From contig OZ242366.1 in assembly GCA_965208945.1 (NCBI GenBank), positions 2,480,001 through 2,544,000 on the forward strand: a stretch of 64,000 bases of DNA, in the 5' to 3' direction. Below the pieces are notes generated by a model, which was not told where the DNA came from, made no database searches, and saw nothing but the letters and a program-made list of their open reading frames with translations. Positions 34,795 through 42,742 of the stretch are shown here, one piece after another (position 1 is the first letter of the stretch; each line of letters opens with the position of its first letter). Made by a program: the position numbers and the translations under genes. Origin of the DNA: JAPPLB01 sp965208945. GTDB taxonomy: Bacteria; Acidobacteriota; Terriglobia; Bryobacterales; UBA6623.

Positions 34795-35385
34795 GTGCCC
34801 GCGGAATTCATCCTGAGCGCTTCGTCCCCGGAGCAGTTTCCGAGGGATGGGCGGCCCGAGGTTGCGTTCATCGGCCGCAGCAACGTCGGCAAGTCCAGCC
34901 TGCTGAATGCGCTCCTTCGCCGAGGCGCAGTCAAGGGCGGCGTGCCCCGCAAGGAACTGGCGCGGGTGAGCCGCACGCCGGGCCGAACGCAAAGCCTGAA
35001 CTTCTTTCTGCTGGACCGGCGCTTCTATTTCGTCGATCTTCCCGGATATGGGTACGCGAAAGCGCCTCGGAAGATGACCACGAAGTGGGGCAAGCTGGCT
35101 GAGGCTTACTTGCGAGACCGCTCGCAGTTGCGGCTCGTGGTGCTGATCGTCGATCTGCGCCACGGCCCGACCGCGCTCGATCACGAAATGAAGGACTGGC
35201 TCGTTGCTTGCGGCCTCACGTACCTTGTGGCCGCCTCGAAATCTGATAAATTGAAAGGAGACGCACGAACGCGAGCGATTCGCGCGGTTCAGCAAGCCTT
35301 CGGCCCCGCCCTGCCACTATCCGCCAAGACGGCGGAAGGTGTCCCCGCACTGTGGGACGTCATCTCTAACGCTCTCAAACCTTAA
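34795..35385 (+). CDS. engB: Ribosome-biogenesis GTPase YsxC/EngB
   Basis: G-motifs are present: GRSNVGKSSLLN (G1), TPGRTQ (G2), DLPGYGYA (G3) and ASKSDKLK (G4, with SKSD in place of TKxD). The protein binds GTP and is needed for 50S assembly. The start GTG begins on the base after the lon stop; MPAEFILSASSPEQFP is typical of the family. Its 196 residues are normal. Confidence 0.93.
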   Translation: MPAEFILSASSPEQFPRDGRPEVAFIGRSNVGKSSLLNALLRRGAVKGGVPRKELARVSRTPGRTQSLNFFLLDRRFYFVDLPGYGYAKAPRKMTTKWGKLAEAYLRDRSQLRLVVLIVDLRHGPTALDHEMKDWLVACGLTYLVAASKSDKLKGDARTRAIRAVQQAFGPALPLSAKTAEGVPALWDVISNALKP

Positions 35386-35412
35386 CCACAGCAGCTCGAC
35401 TTCGAGGTACCC

Positions 35413-36693
35413 ATGCCTACTCAACAGCAGGACCGGGCCGGCGCGCTCGACCTGGCTTCTCTCCAGGAGATGAACATCACGCAGCTCAGCAAGCAGGCCA
35501 AAGAGCTGGGCATCCAAGGAATCGCAAACCTGCGGAAACAGGAACTCATCTTCGGCATCCTGCAGGGACAGGCTGAAAAAAGCGGACACATCTTCTCCGA
35601 GGGAGTCCTGGAAACGCTGCCGGAAAGCTTCGGGTTCCTGCGGGCACCGGAGTACAACTATCTGCCCGGTCCCGACGACATCTACGTCTCGCCCTCGCAG
35701 ATCCGCCGGTTTGATTTGCGAACCGGCGACACGATCTCTGGACAAGTGCGTCCTCCCAAGGAAGGCGAGCGTTACTTCGCGCTCATCAAAGTCGAGGCCA
35801 TCAACTTCGAGCCGCCGGAAGCTTCGAAGAACAAGATGCTGTTCGACAACCTGACGCCCCTCTACCCCGAGGGCCGCCTCAAGTTGGAAACGACCCAAGG
35901 AAACTTCAGCGGCCGCGTGCTGGACCTCATCACGCCCATCGGAAAAGGTCAGCGCGGGCTTATCGTCGCCGCGCCGCGCACCGGCAAGACGATGCTATTG
36001 CAGGCGCTCGCCAATTCGATCACATCGAATCATTCGGAGGTCGTTCTGATCGTCCTGCTCATCGACGAACGCCCCGAGGAAGTGACGGACATGAAGCGCT
36101 CCGTCAAGGGCGAGGTCGTCAGCTCGACTTTCGACGAGCCCGCCACGCGCCATGTCCAGGTAGCCGAGATGGTCATCGACAAAGCCAGGCGGCTCGTCGA
36201 GCACAAGCGCGACGTGGTGATCCTGCTCGATTCGATCACGCGCCTCGCCCGAGCGTACAATACCATCGTTCCGCCCTCGGGGAAGATTCTGTCCGGCGGC
36301 GTCGATTCGAACGCCTTGCAGCGTCCGAAGCGCTTCTTTGGCGCGGCCCGCAACATCGAGGAAGGCGGTTCCCTTACCATCGTCGCCACCGCTCTGGTGG
36401 ATACCGGCAGCCGCATGGACGAGGTTATTTTCGAGGAGTTCAAGGGCACCGGCAACATGGAGATTCTCCTCGACCGCAAGCTGGTCGACAAGCGCACCTT
36501 CCCGGCCATCGACATTACACGCAGCGGCACCCGCAAAGAGGAGCTGTTGCTGTCGAAGGAAGAACTCAACAAGGTCTGGGTCCTCCGCAAAGTCCTCAGC
36601 CAAATGTCGACCGTCGAAGCCATGGAGCTGCTGCTCGATCGCATGCGAAGGACACGGAGCAATGCCGAGTTCCTGGCGGCAATGGCGGACTGA
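35413..36693 (+). CDS. rho: Transcription termination factor Rho
   Basis: The N-terminal helical and cold-shock-type RNA-binding domains (ELGIQGIANLRKQELIFGIL, YVSPSQIRRFDLRTGDTISG) are followed by the ATPase with the P-loop APRTGKTMLLQ near 185-195. DERPEEVTDMKRSVKGEVV and LDSITRLARAYN follow. Rho is a hexameric RNA helicase that ends transcription. Its 426 residues are standard. It ends with TGA, and element A starts on the next base. Confidence 0.96.
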   Translation: MPTQQQDRAGALDLASLQEMNITQLSKQAKELGIQGIANLRKQELIFGILQGQAEKSGHIFSEGVLETLPESFGFLRAPEYNYLPGPDDIYVSPSQIRRFDLRTGDTISGQVRPPKEGERYFALIKVEAINFEPPEASKNKMLFDNLTPLYPEGRLKLETTQGNFSGRVLDLITPIGKGQRGLIVAAPRTGKTMLLQALANSITSNHSEVVLIVLLIDERPEEVTDMKRSVKGEVVSSTFDEPATRHVQVAEMVIDKARRLVEHKRDVVILLDSITRLARAYNTIVPPSGKILSGGVDSNALQRPKRFFGAARNIEEGGSLTIVATALVDTGSRMDEVIFEEFKGTGNMEILLDRKLVDKRTFPAIDITRSGTRKEELLLSKEELNKVWVLRKVLSQMSTVEAMELLLDRMRRTRSNAEFLAAMAD

Positions 36694-36861
36694 CCTGCAT
36701 TTCTCACCACCCGACGGTCGAAGCACGCGATAAAAGGCCGTGATTCGTGTTTCGTGACTCGTGAAAAACCTTAAAGGCCATGTTGCGCGCGGCAAGCGGC
36801 TTGCGCCTGGTCCTGACGGCCCTCTCACGCACTTCGCCTCGCCTGTGGTGAGAAATGCAGG
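36694..36861 (+). repeat. Element A copy 10 (composite, short)
   Basis: The left terminus abuts the rho stop. The centre is replaced by one heptamer group and CCTTAAAGGCCATGTTG; the right half resumes at GCGGCAAGCGGCTTGCGCC. The central target hairpin is missing. Confidence 0.9.
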
Positions 36862-36868
36862 CTGAGCG

Positions 36869-36896
36869 TCGACCGCCAACCCTGTTCGGCTACAAT
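36869..36896 (+). promoter_or_regulatory. Candidate promoter of the sugar-binding protein gene
   Basis: TCGACC and TACAAT are spaced by 16 bases just outside element A copy 10. The -10 ends nine bases before the ATG, so the mRNA may have almost no leader. Confidence 0.35.
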
Positions 36897-36905
36897 CGGT
36901 CGGTG

Positions 36906-37892
36906 ATGCTGTGGGTGCATGGCCGTGTCGTTTTCATCTGTGTCCTGCTGGCGGCGAGTCTCGCTTGCGGCGGGGGCGGCCCGCCCACGGAAAAGCGGCT
37001 TTCGATCGCCGTGATTCCCATGGGCACCACCCACGAGTTCTGGAAATCGATTCATGCCGGCGCGGTAAAAGCCGCCGGCGAGCTCGACGTTGACATCATC
37101 TGGAAAGGGCCGCAAGTCGAAGACGACCGCGCTCAGCAGATCTCCGTTGTCGAAGACATGATCGCCCGGCGCGTCAACGGCATCGTCCTGGCGCCTCTCG
37201 ATCGGACCGGCCTGCGCCAGGTCGTCGGCGAAGCGCGCAAGTCCGGCATTCCCACCGTGGTCGTGGACTCCGGTCTTGAAGGGAGTGAGCACATCAGTTT
37301 TGTCGCCACCGACAATCGCAAGGGCGGGGTGCTCGGGGCACAGCGTCTCGTCGAAACGCTTGACGGCAAAGGCAAGATCATCCTGATGCGCGTGATCGTC
37401 GGGGCCGAAAGCACCATGGACCGCGTGGAGGGCTTTCTCAGCGAGATCCGGAAGCATCCCGGCATCGAGATCCTCAGCGATAACCAATACGGCGGCGTCA
37501 CGACCGAGACCGCCTACCAAGTCGGCGAAAACCTGCTCAACCGGTTCCCGGATGTCGATGGCATCTTCTGTCCCAACGAATCCACCACCTTCGGGATGCT
37601 GCGGGCCCTTACCGACTCCGGCAAGGCCGGACAGGTGAAGTTCGTCGGCTTCGACAGCAGCGAGAAACTGATCACGGCGCTTGCGGACGGCCGCTTGCAG
37701 GGGCTCGTGCTTCAGAACCCGTTCAGAATGGGTGAGTTGGGCATCAAGACCATGGTCGGATATCTACGCGACCCCGCCCAGGAGCCAACCGAACGCATCG
37801 ATACCGGCGTCAGCGTCGCAACGCCCGAGAACATGAACGACGCCGAGATCGCGGCGCTGCTTCGCCCCCCCATCGACGAATACCTGGACTAG
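36906..37892 (+). CDS. Periplasmic sugar-binding lipoprotein (ribose/xylose ABC type)
   Basis: The signal sequence ends in a lipobox (LLAASLACGGGG). The mature part begins KRLSIAVIPMGTTHEFWKSIHAGAVKAAGELDVDIIW, the class B periplasmic binding fold of ribose/galactose receptors, with NGIVLAPLD, FVATDNRKGG and LVLQNPFRMGELGI in order. It would deliver a sugar to an ABC importer. The cognate-looking ATPase follows after element A, but no permease is nearby. The ATG at 36906 is chosen because the in-frame extension upstream is repeat sequence. The TAG stop is at the terminus of element A. Confidence 0.88.
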   Translation: MLWVHGRVVFICVLLAASLACGGGGPPTEKRLSIAVIPMGTTHEFWKSIHAGAVKAAGELDVDIIWKGPQVEDDRAQQISVVEDMIARRVNGIVLAPLDRTGLRQVVGEARKSGIPTVVVDSGLEGSEHISFVATDNRKGGVLGAQRLVETLDGKGKIILMRVIVGAESTMDRVEGFLSEIRKHPGIEILSDNQYGGVTTETAYQVGENLLNRFPDVDGIFCPNESTTFGMLRALTDSGKAGQVKFVGFDSSEKLITALADGRLQGLVLQNPFRMGELGIKTMVGYLRDPAQEPTERIDTGVSVATPENMNDAEIAALLRPPIDEYLD

Positions 37893-38068
37893 CCTGCATT
37901 TCTCACCACATGACGGTCGAAGCACACGATACGACCGCCAGAACTTCGTTGCGCTTGCTTGCCGTGCTCAACGTACTGTCAAGTACGCCTGTGCGCGCCA
38001 AGCGGCGCGCGCCTCGTCCTGACGGCCCTCTCACGCACTTCGCCTCGCCACGTGGTGAGAAATGCAGG
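37893..38068 (+). repeat. Element A copy 11 (full length)
   Basis: It begins on the base after the binding-protein stop, with both termini in CTAG context. The centre is the short form GTACTGTCAAGTACG. It separates the binding-protein and ATPase genes. Confidence 0.93.
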
Positions 38069-38205
38069 CTAGTTTACTTGTCACTGGCCAAGGTTCCCAT
38101 TCGGGTCAAGTTGACGCGGCAAAGGACGTCCGGTACGCTTCAATCCCGCCGCCCCGACTGAAGAGTGACCTTTCGCGGGTCTTCGCTCGGGCGAGCCATT
38201 TGAAC

Positions 38206-39720
38206 ATGTCCGCGTCCGCTCAACAGACCAACATCGACCCTCCCCGACTCCGCATGGACGGCGTCCGGAAATCCTTCGGAGCCACCCGTGCTCTCGACGG
38301 TGTCGACTTCGCGGTCCGGGCCGGCGAAGTCCACGCTCTGATCGGCGAAAACGGCGCCGGCAAGAGCACGTTGATGAAAGTGCTCAGCGGGGTCCATGGC
38401 GCGGACGGCGGCACGATGCAGATCGATGGCCGCGGCTACGAACCCGCCCACCCCCTCGACGCCAGGCAACAAGGCGTCGCCATGATCTACCAGGAACTTG
38501 CGATCGCCCCACACCTGTCCGTCGCCGCCAACGTCCTGCTTGGGATCGAGCCCTCTCGCCAAGGCCGCCTCGACCATGCGGAGGCGCTCCAGCGCACCCG
38601 GCAAGCACTCGCAGACCTGGGACAAAGCGACATCGACCCCGCCGCACCTGCCGGTTCGCTCAGTGTCGGCGCGCAGCAATTGGTGGAGGTGGCCCGAGCC
38701 CTGGTGACGGACGCGCGCATCATCGTTTTCGACGAGCCGACCAGCAGTCTCACCCGCCCCAATGTCGAGCGCCTCTTCCAGGTCATTCGCCGGCTCAGCG
38801 AACGCGGTGTCGCGGTCGTCTACATCAGCCACTTTCTCGAGGAAGTTGCGGAAGTCGCCGATGCGTTCACGGTCCTGCGGGACGGCAAAACCGTCGGATC
38901 AGGAACGGTCGGCCAAGTCTCGAACGCCCGGATCATCCACTGGATGATCGGCCGCAAGTTGAACGACATGTTCCCGCGCGTTCCCCATGAGATCGGCGAG
39001 CCGGTCCTCGAACTGACCGGTCTCGAAGCACCTGGCGTCACGTCCGCTTCACTCCGGCTGAGGCGGGGTGAAGTGTGCGGGATCGCCGGACTCATCGGCG
39101 CCGGCAGGACCGAGTTGCTGCGTGCGGTCTTCGGCCTGGCTCCGGTGCGCGGCGGCGAGGTCCGTGTCGCAAGCTACCGCGGCCCCGCTTCTCCGTCCGA
39201 GCGGCTTTCCAACGGCGTCGGGCTGCTCAGCGAAGACCGCAAGGACGAGGGTCTGGCGCCGTATCTTGCCGTCGAGGACAACATCGTGCTTTCGGACCTC
39301 GGCGCCTATTCCCGAAGAGGCTGGCTTGACCGGGGCGCGCTGCGCCGCTCCGCCGGCGCCTGGATCGACCGGTTGCGCGTGAAGACATCCTCGTCCGCAG
39401 CGCCGGTCCATTCGCTGTCCGGGGGCAACCAGCAGAAAGTGCAGCTCGCCCGGCTGCTGCATCACGACTGCGATGTGCTGTTGCTCGATGAGCCGACCCG
39501 CGGCATCGATGTCGCCAGCAAGGTCCAAATCTACGAATGGATCGGCCGACTGGCCTCCGAAGGCAAGGCGGTTCTCTTCGTGAGCTCGTACATCCCGGAG
39601 TTGCTGGGGGTCTGCGACAGTCTGGCGGTGATGCACCGGGGGAGGCTGAGCTCGGCTCGGCCGGTTGAGCAATGGACGGAGCACGCGATCATGATGACGG
39701 CCACAGGCACCAGTATATAG
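38206..39720 (+). CDS. Sugar ABC transporter ATP-binding protein (two ABC domains)
   Basis: Two nucleotide-binding domains are fused, as in RbsA/XylG. Domain 1 has GENGAGKSTLMKVLSG, LSVGAQQLVEVARAL and IIVFDEPTSSL. Domain 2 has LIGAGRTELLRAVFG in the degenerate Walker A form usual here, and LSGGNQQKVQLARLL with LLLDEPTRGIDV. The 504-residue protein energises sugar uptake. The ATG at 38206 fits the family start. The permease gene expected next to it is absent; vapBC follows. Confidence 0.9.
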   Translation: MSASAQQTNIDPPRLRMDGVRKSFGATRALDGVDFAVRAGEVHALIGENGAGKSTLMKVLSGVHGADGGTMQIDGRGYEPAHPLDARQQGVAMIYQELAIAPHLSVAANVLLGIEPSRQGRLDHAEALQRTRQALADLGQSDIDPAAPAGSLSVGAQQLVEVARALVTDARIIVFDEPTSSLTRPNVERLFQVIRRLSERGVAVVYISHFLEEVAEVADAFTVLRDGKTVGSGTVGQVSNARIIHWMIGRKLNDMFPRVPHEIGEPVLELTGLEAPGVTSASLRLRRGEVCGIAGLIGAGRTELLRAVFGLAPVRGGEVRVASYRGPASPSERLSNGVGLLSEDRKDEGLAPYLAVEDNIVLSDLGAYSRRGWLDRGALRRSAGAWIDRLRVKTSSSAAPVHSLSGGNQQKVQLARLLHHDCDVLLLDEPTRGIDVASKVQIYEWIGRLASEGKAVLFVSSYIPELLGVCDSLAVMHRGRLSSARPVEQWTEHAIMMTATGTSI

Positions 39721-39756
39721 AGAATATATATTTTTATATATGCTATCATTCGGTCG
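39712..39756 (+). promoter_or_regulatory. AT-rich palindromic promoter region of vapBC
   Basis: A strongly AT-rich patch in GC-rich surroundings holds ATATATA-TTTT-TATATAT (39724-39741) followed by TGCTATCAT, an extended -10 at 39744-39749. The -10 ends seven bases before the vapB GTG. The palindrome is a plausible VapB operator. Confidence 0.5.
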
Positions 39757-40008
39757 GTGGCGTTGTTCATCAAGCATCCCGAAGCGGACCGCCTGGCCCG
39801 CGAACTCGCCGAGGCCACCGGCGAGACCCTGACCGACGCGGTGATCCAGTCCCTGCGCGAGCGCCTGCTTCGCACCAGGGCGCGAAGCTCGAAACCTCGC
39901 CTGCTTGACGAGCTTCGCGCCATCCGCGAGCGCTGCGCCGCGCTTCCCGTCGTCGACAACCGTCCCTCGGACGAGATTCTCGGCTATGGCCGAGGCCTCC
40001 CGGAATAG
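39757..40008 (+). CDS. vapB: VapB-type antitoxin (Rv0623-like)
   Basis: The protein has 83 residues. The N-terminal ribbon-helix-helix-like part (MALFIKHPEADRLARELAEATGETLTDAVIQSLRERL) is the Rv0623/PSK-operon antitoxin domain. The C-terminal tail would block the PIN toxin. It starts with GTG two bases ahead of the vapC operon partner's spacing at its end (stop and vapC start are two bases apart). No Shine-Dalgarno is seen. Confidence 0.88.
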   Translation: MALFIKHPEADRLARELAEATGETLTDAVIQSLRERLLRTRARSSKPRLLDELRAIRERCAALPVVDNRPSDEILGYGRGLPE

Positions 40009-40010
40009 CC

Positions 40011-40403
40011 ATGGTCATCGACTCGTCGGCGCTTCTGGCGATTCTTCTGAGTGAGCCGGCCGCGGAGCGCATCGAACAGGCCATCAACGATGACCCCGTT
40101 CGATTCATCACGGGCGTTTCCGTCGTGGAGGCATCCATCGTTGTGGAAAGCCGCTATGGACCGATCGGCGGCCGCGAACTCGACCTTCTCCTTCACAACG
40201 CGGCCATCGAGGTGGCGCCCCTTACTCCCGAGCAAGTCGATTGGGCGAGGTACGCGGCGCGGGTTTTCGGCAGAGGCCGCCACCCGGCGCAGCTCAATTG
40301 GGGCGAGTGTTTCTCCTATGCTCTGGCGAGGGTGTCGGGCGAGCCGCTTCTCTTCCAGGGAAAGCGCTTCACCGAGACCGATATTGCGGCGGCGCTGAGG
40401 TAG
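40011..40403 (+). CDS. vapC: VapC-type PIN-domain toxin
   Basis: The 130-residue PIN domain starts MVIDSSALLAILLSEPAAE with the first catalytic Asp and has VVEASIVVESR with the conserved Glu. The third acidic position, usually Asp in NFGDCFAYALA, is Glu here (NWGECFSYALA), and the usual acidic pair after LLFKG is Lys-Arg (LLFQGKRFTETD). PIN toxins cleave RNA with bound magnesium. The changes may lower activity or tune metal use. Confidence 0.9.
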   Translation: MVIDSSALLAILLSEPAAERIEQAINDDPVRFITGVSVVEASIVVESRYGPIGGRELDLLLHNAAIEVAPLTPEQVDWARYAARVFGRGRHPAQLNWGECFSYALARVSGEPLLFQGKRFTETDIAAALR

Positions 40404-40416
40404 TTCTTGTCCCTGG

Positions 40417-40593
40417 CCTGCATTTCTCACCACCCGACGGTCGAAGCACGCGATACGACCGCCAGGACTTCGTTGCGCTTGCTTACCGTGCTCAACGTAC
40501 TGTTCAAGTACGCCTGCGCGCGCCAAGCGGCTCGCGCCTCGCCCTGACGGCCCTCTCACGCACTTCGCCTCGCCGCGTGGTGAGAAATGCAGG
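40417..40593 (+). repeat. Element A copy 12 (full length)
   Basis: Both termini are perfect (CCTGCATTTCTCACCAC / GTGGTGAGAAATGCAGG). The intact target sequence CGTACTGTTCAAGTACGCC is in its centre. It lies between convergent vapC and the cyclodeaminase-like gene. Confidence 0.94.
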
Positions 40594-40602
40594 CTAGCCA
40601 GG

Positions 40603-40655
40603 GTTGACGTTCGAGTCAAGTTCACGCGGCGGTCAGGTCGGAGCCTCGCCAGTTT
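40603..40655 (+). repeat. Short repeat C copy 1
   Basis: GGGTTGACGTTCGAGTCAAG is followed by TTCACGCGGCGGTCAGG and GGAGCCTCGCCAG. A related sequence is inserted in the 3' end of the higB pseudogene at 42.1 kb. Confidence 0.6.
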
Positions 40656-40682
40656 TTCGACTCGATTGCCGCGAGCACGCTC

Positions 40683-41621
40683 TCAGGCGGCGACTTCCCG
40701 GTACACGTGCGCCGCCACCATCAGATCCTGGATTGCCAAGCCCTGCGACTCGAACAACGTCACGTCGTCCGCCGACCCGCGCCCCGGCGTTTTGCCGGCC
40801 ACAATCGAGGAGACTTCCACGACCCGGCCCCAATCGAGCAAGCCCGCCGCGTGAGCCTGAATCAGGTCGCCCGCTTCCATCCGCGCCTGCTCGATGGAGT
40901 CCACCGCGACCAGCGCGCACCGAGCCACCGTGCCGGCATCCAGCTCGACCCGCTTCGCATGGTTGCTCCCGGCCGCGTTGATATGGCAACCCGCCGGCAC
41001 GACGTCCGCCGAAAACAGAGGCTCACGCGCCGTCGTGATGGTTACCGCGGCGTCACTCTCCGAGACCGCCGCCGGGGCGCTGTCCACCGCCCGCACCGCT
41101 ATCCCCAGCCGTTCCGACATCTTTCGCGCGAACCGCTCCCGCCGCTCGGGCGACCGGCTGTACACGAGCGCAGTTTCCAGGTCGCGAACCTGGGCAATGG
41201 CCTCCAACTGCGTTTCGGCCTGAAAACCGCAACCGATCATCCCGAGCCGCCGCGCTTCCGGGCGAGCCAGGCAGCGGGTCGCCACGCCCGTTGCGGCGCC
41301 CGTCCGAATCTGCCCGAGAGCGTTCGCGTCGATGACGGCCAGCAGCTCGGTGGTCTCGGCGTCAAACAGCAAGACCGCGAACCGCGCCCCGACCCGCGGC
41401 CGGGTCGCATACACTTTCGCGGCGAGGTAGCCGCCCTCGTTATCGCCCGCCGCCATGCAGTGCAGCCAGGCGCCGTTGTCGAGCATGACCCGCCGTCGGG
41501 CGTGATTCACCGCACGGCCGTCGCCGAGACGCCGGAACGCCTCCTCGACCAGATCAATCGCCTTGGCCATCGGCAACGCTTCCCGAACCTGTTCTTCCGT
41601 GATGTGGATCATTGTGCTCAT
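40683..41621 (-). CDS. Ornithine cyclodeaminase / mu-crystallin family protein
   Basis: The 312-residue protein has the family pattern: YLAAKVYATRP with the substrate lysine, ALGQIRTGAATGVATRCLA, and the NAD(P)-binding motif LGMIGCGFQAETQLEA. The end shows SADDVTLFESQGLAIQDL, also typical. Members include ornithine cyclodeaminase, alanine dehydrogenase and ketimine reductases; the substrate is not decidable. It is transcribed towards vapC with an element A between. Confidence 0.88.
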   Translation of the reverse strand: MSTMIHITEEQVREALPMAKAIDLVEEAFRRLGDGRAVNHARRRVMLDNGAWLHCMAAGDNEGGYLAAKVYATRPRVGARFAVLLFDAETTELLAVIDANALGQIRTGAATGVATRCLARPEARRLGMIGCGFQAETQLEAIAQVRDLETALVYSRSPERRERFARKMSERLGIAVRAVDSAPAAVSESDAAVTITTAREPLFSADVVPAGCHINAAGSNHAKRVELDAGTVARCALVAVDSIEQARMEAGDLIQAHAAGLLDWGRVVEVSSIVAGKTPGRGSADDVTLFESQGLAIQDLMVAAHVYREVAA

Positions 41622-41694
41622 TATGTCCGGCAGCAGCGAGAGCCGCCGGGCAGCGACATGCCCTGCGGGTTCCTTCCACTGCGGCCAACGTCAG

Positions 41695-41731
41695 ATGAAC
41701 CCATGCCGAGAATGACAAAGGGGAACCTTCC
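41695..41731 (+). repeat. Mini-repeat D copy 2
   Basis: ATGAACCCATGCCGAGAATG then ACAAAGGGGAACCTTCC matches the repeats at both islands, with a few inserted bases. Here it stands alone between genes. Confidence 0.6.
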
Positions 41732-41792
41732 CTGTTGCGTTGGCCAGACAGCCCATCGGATTGCAACGTGATACGATACAGGCAATATTTGC

Positions 41793-42159
41793 GGAGTTCG
41801 ATTCGCGCACAAAGGGCTGCGGAGATTCCACGAACGAGACGATACCCGCGGGCTCAACCCCGACCATGTGGAACGTATCCGGCGCGTGCTGACCGCGCTG
41901 CAGGATGCGCGGTCGCCGCGGAACATGAATCTGCCCGGGTGGCAACTGCACCGACTCAAGGGGGAGCGCCGCGAGCAATGGAGCGTGCGCGTGTCCGGCA
42001 ACTGGCGCATCGTTTTCCGCTTCAATCGCGGCGAGGCGGTAATTTTCTTCGCTCGCTAGGGTTCACATTTGAGTCAACAAGTTCACGCGGCGATCCGTTG
42101 TCCTGCTTGTCGGTCTGGGGGGAGCCTTGCCAGATGTTGACCTGATGGACTACCACTAA
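41793..42159 (+). pseudogene. higB: Decayed higB toxin gene with an insertion before its last codons
   Basis: The frame reads VRFAHKGLRRFHERDDTRGL and then NMNLPGWQLHRLKGERREQ, a clear HigB. No ATG, GTG or TTG precedes the conserved start in frame; the expected start position is GGA, and the first canonical start (GTG at 41868) removes 25 residues. After GEAV the frame enters foreign sequence and stops at TAG (42057-42059). The expected ending DVDLMDYH with its stop follows about 75 bases further on (42133-42159). The inserted stretch resembles short repeat C. The toxin is therefore probably inactive. Confidence 0.8.
42046..42132 (+). repeat. Short repeat C copy 2, inserted in higB
   Basis: GGGTTCACATTTGAGTCAAC followed by AAGTTCACGCGGCG and GGAGCCTTGCCAG parallels the copy at 40.6 kb. 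Its exact ends are not certain. Confidence 0.55.
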
Positions 42160-42171
42160 AGGAGGCCCGCC

Positions 42172-42435
42172 ATGCCCATGCGCAACCCGTCGCACCCTGG
42201 AGAACTGATCCGTGAGAGCATGGAGGCGAAAGGCTGGACGGTGACACAGTGCGCGGAACGCCTTGGCGTGACGCGAAATACGCTGTCGCGGCTGCTCAAC
42301 GGACACGCCGGCGTTTCACCCACGATGGCGCTGGCATTGGAGCGTGTCGGATGGAGTGACGCTGAACATTGGGTGCGGATGCAAGGGAGCTTCGACCTGG
42401 CGCAAGCGCGGCGGCGAACGCAGGATGCGGCATGA
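42172..42435 (+). CDS. higA: HigA-type antitoxin, partner of the higB pseudogene
   Basis: The 87-residue protein starts MPMRNPSHPGELIRESMEAKGWT and has the helix-turn-helix VTQCAERLGVTRNTLSRLLNG. AAGGAGG precedes the ATG by seven bases, directly after the old higB ending. With the toxin broken, it is a solitary antitoxin that could still repress its own or the 29-kb higBA promoter. The roughly 300 bases between it and trkH show no gene or element that I recognise. Confidence 0.92.
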   Translation: MPMRNPSHPGELIRESMEAKGWTVTQCAERLGVTRNTLSRLLNGHAGVSPTMALALERVGWSDAEHWVRMQGSFDLAQARRRTQDAA

Positions 42436-42742
42436 CGAGCGATGATCGCTGCCGGGTGTGCGGCGATGAGTTCATGGCGCGTCATGTCTGTTGACCCGAT
42501 GGGCGGAACGTGGCAGCAACGCGTAAACGGTTGCCTGGCAACCGTGCAGCGCCTGCGCTATCCGCAGCCGGAAGGCCCCAAAGGAAATCCTGGTTCGAGG
42601 CTGAGTCTGCTCGGAGTCCACGGGTGGCCGCGAGCAAGGTCTCGCTCTCCGGGGGCCTTGGGCGGCAAGAAACTACCGCGTTCCCGTTCTGGTATTGATT
42701 CCATCCGTCTTGGGGATGCCCTGAACGAACAGGTTCGACACC

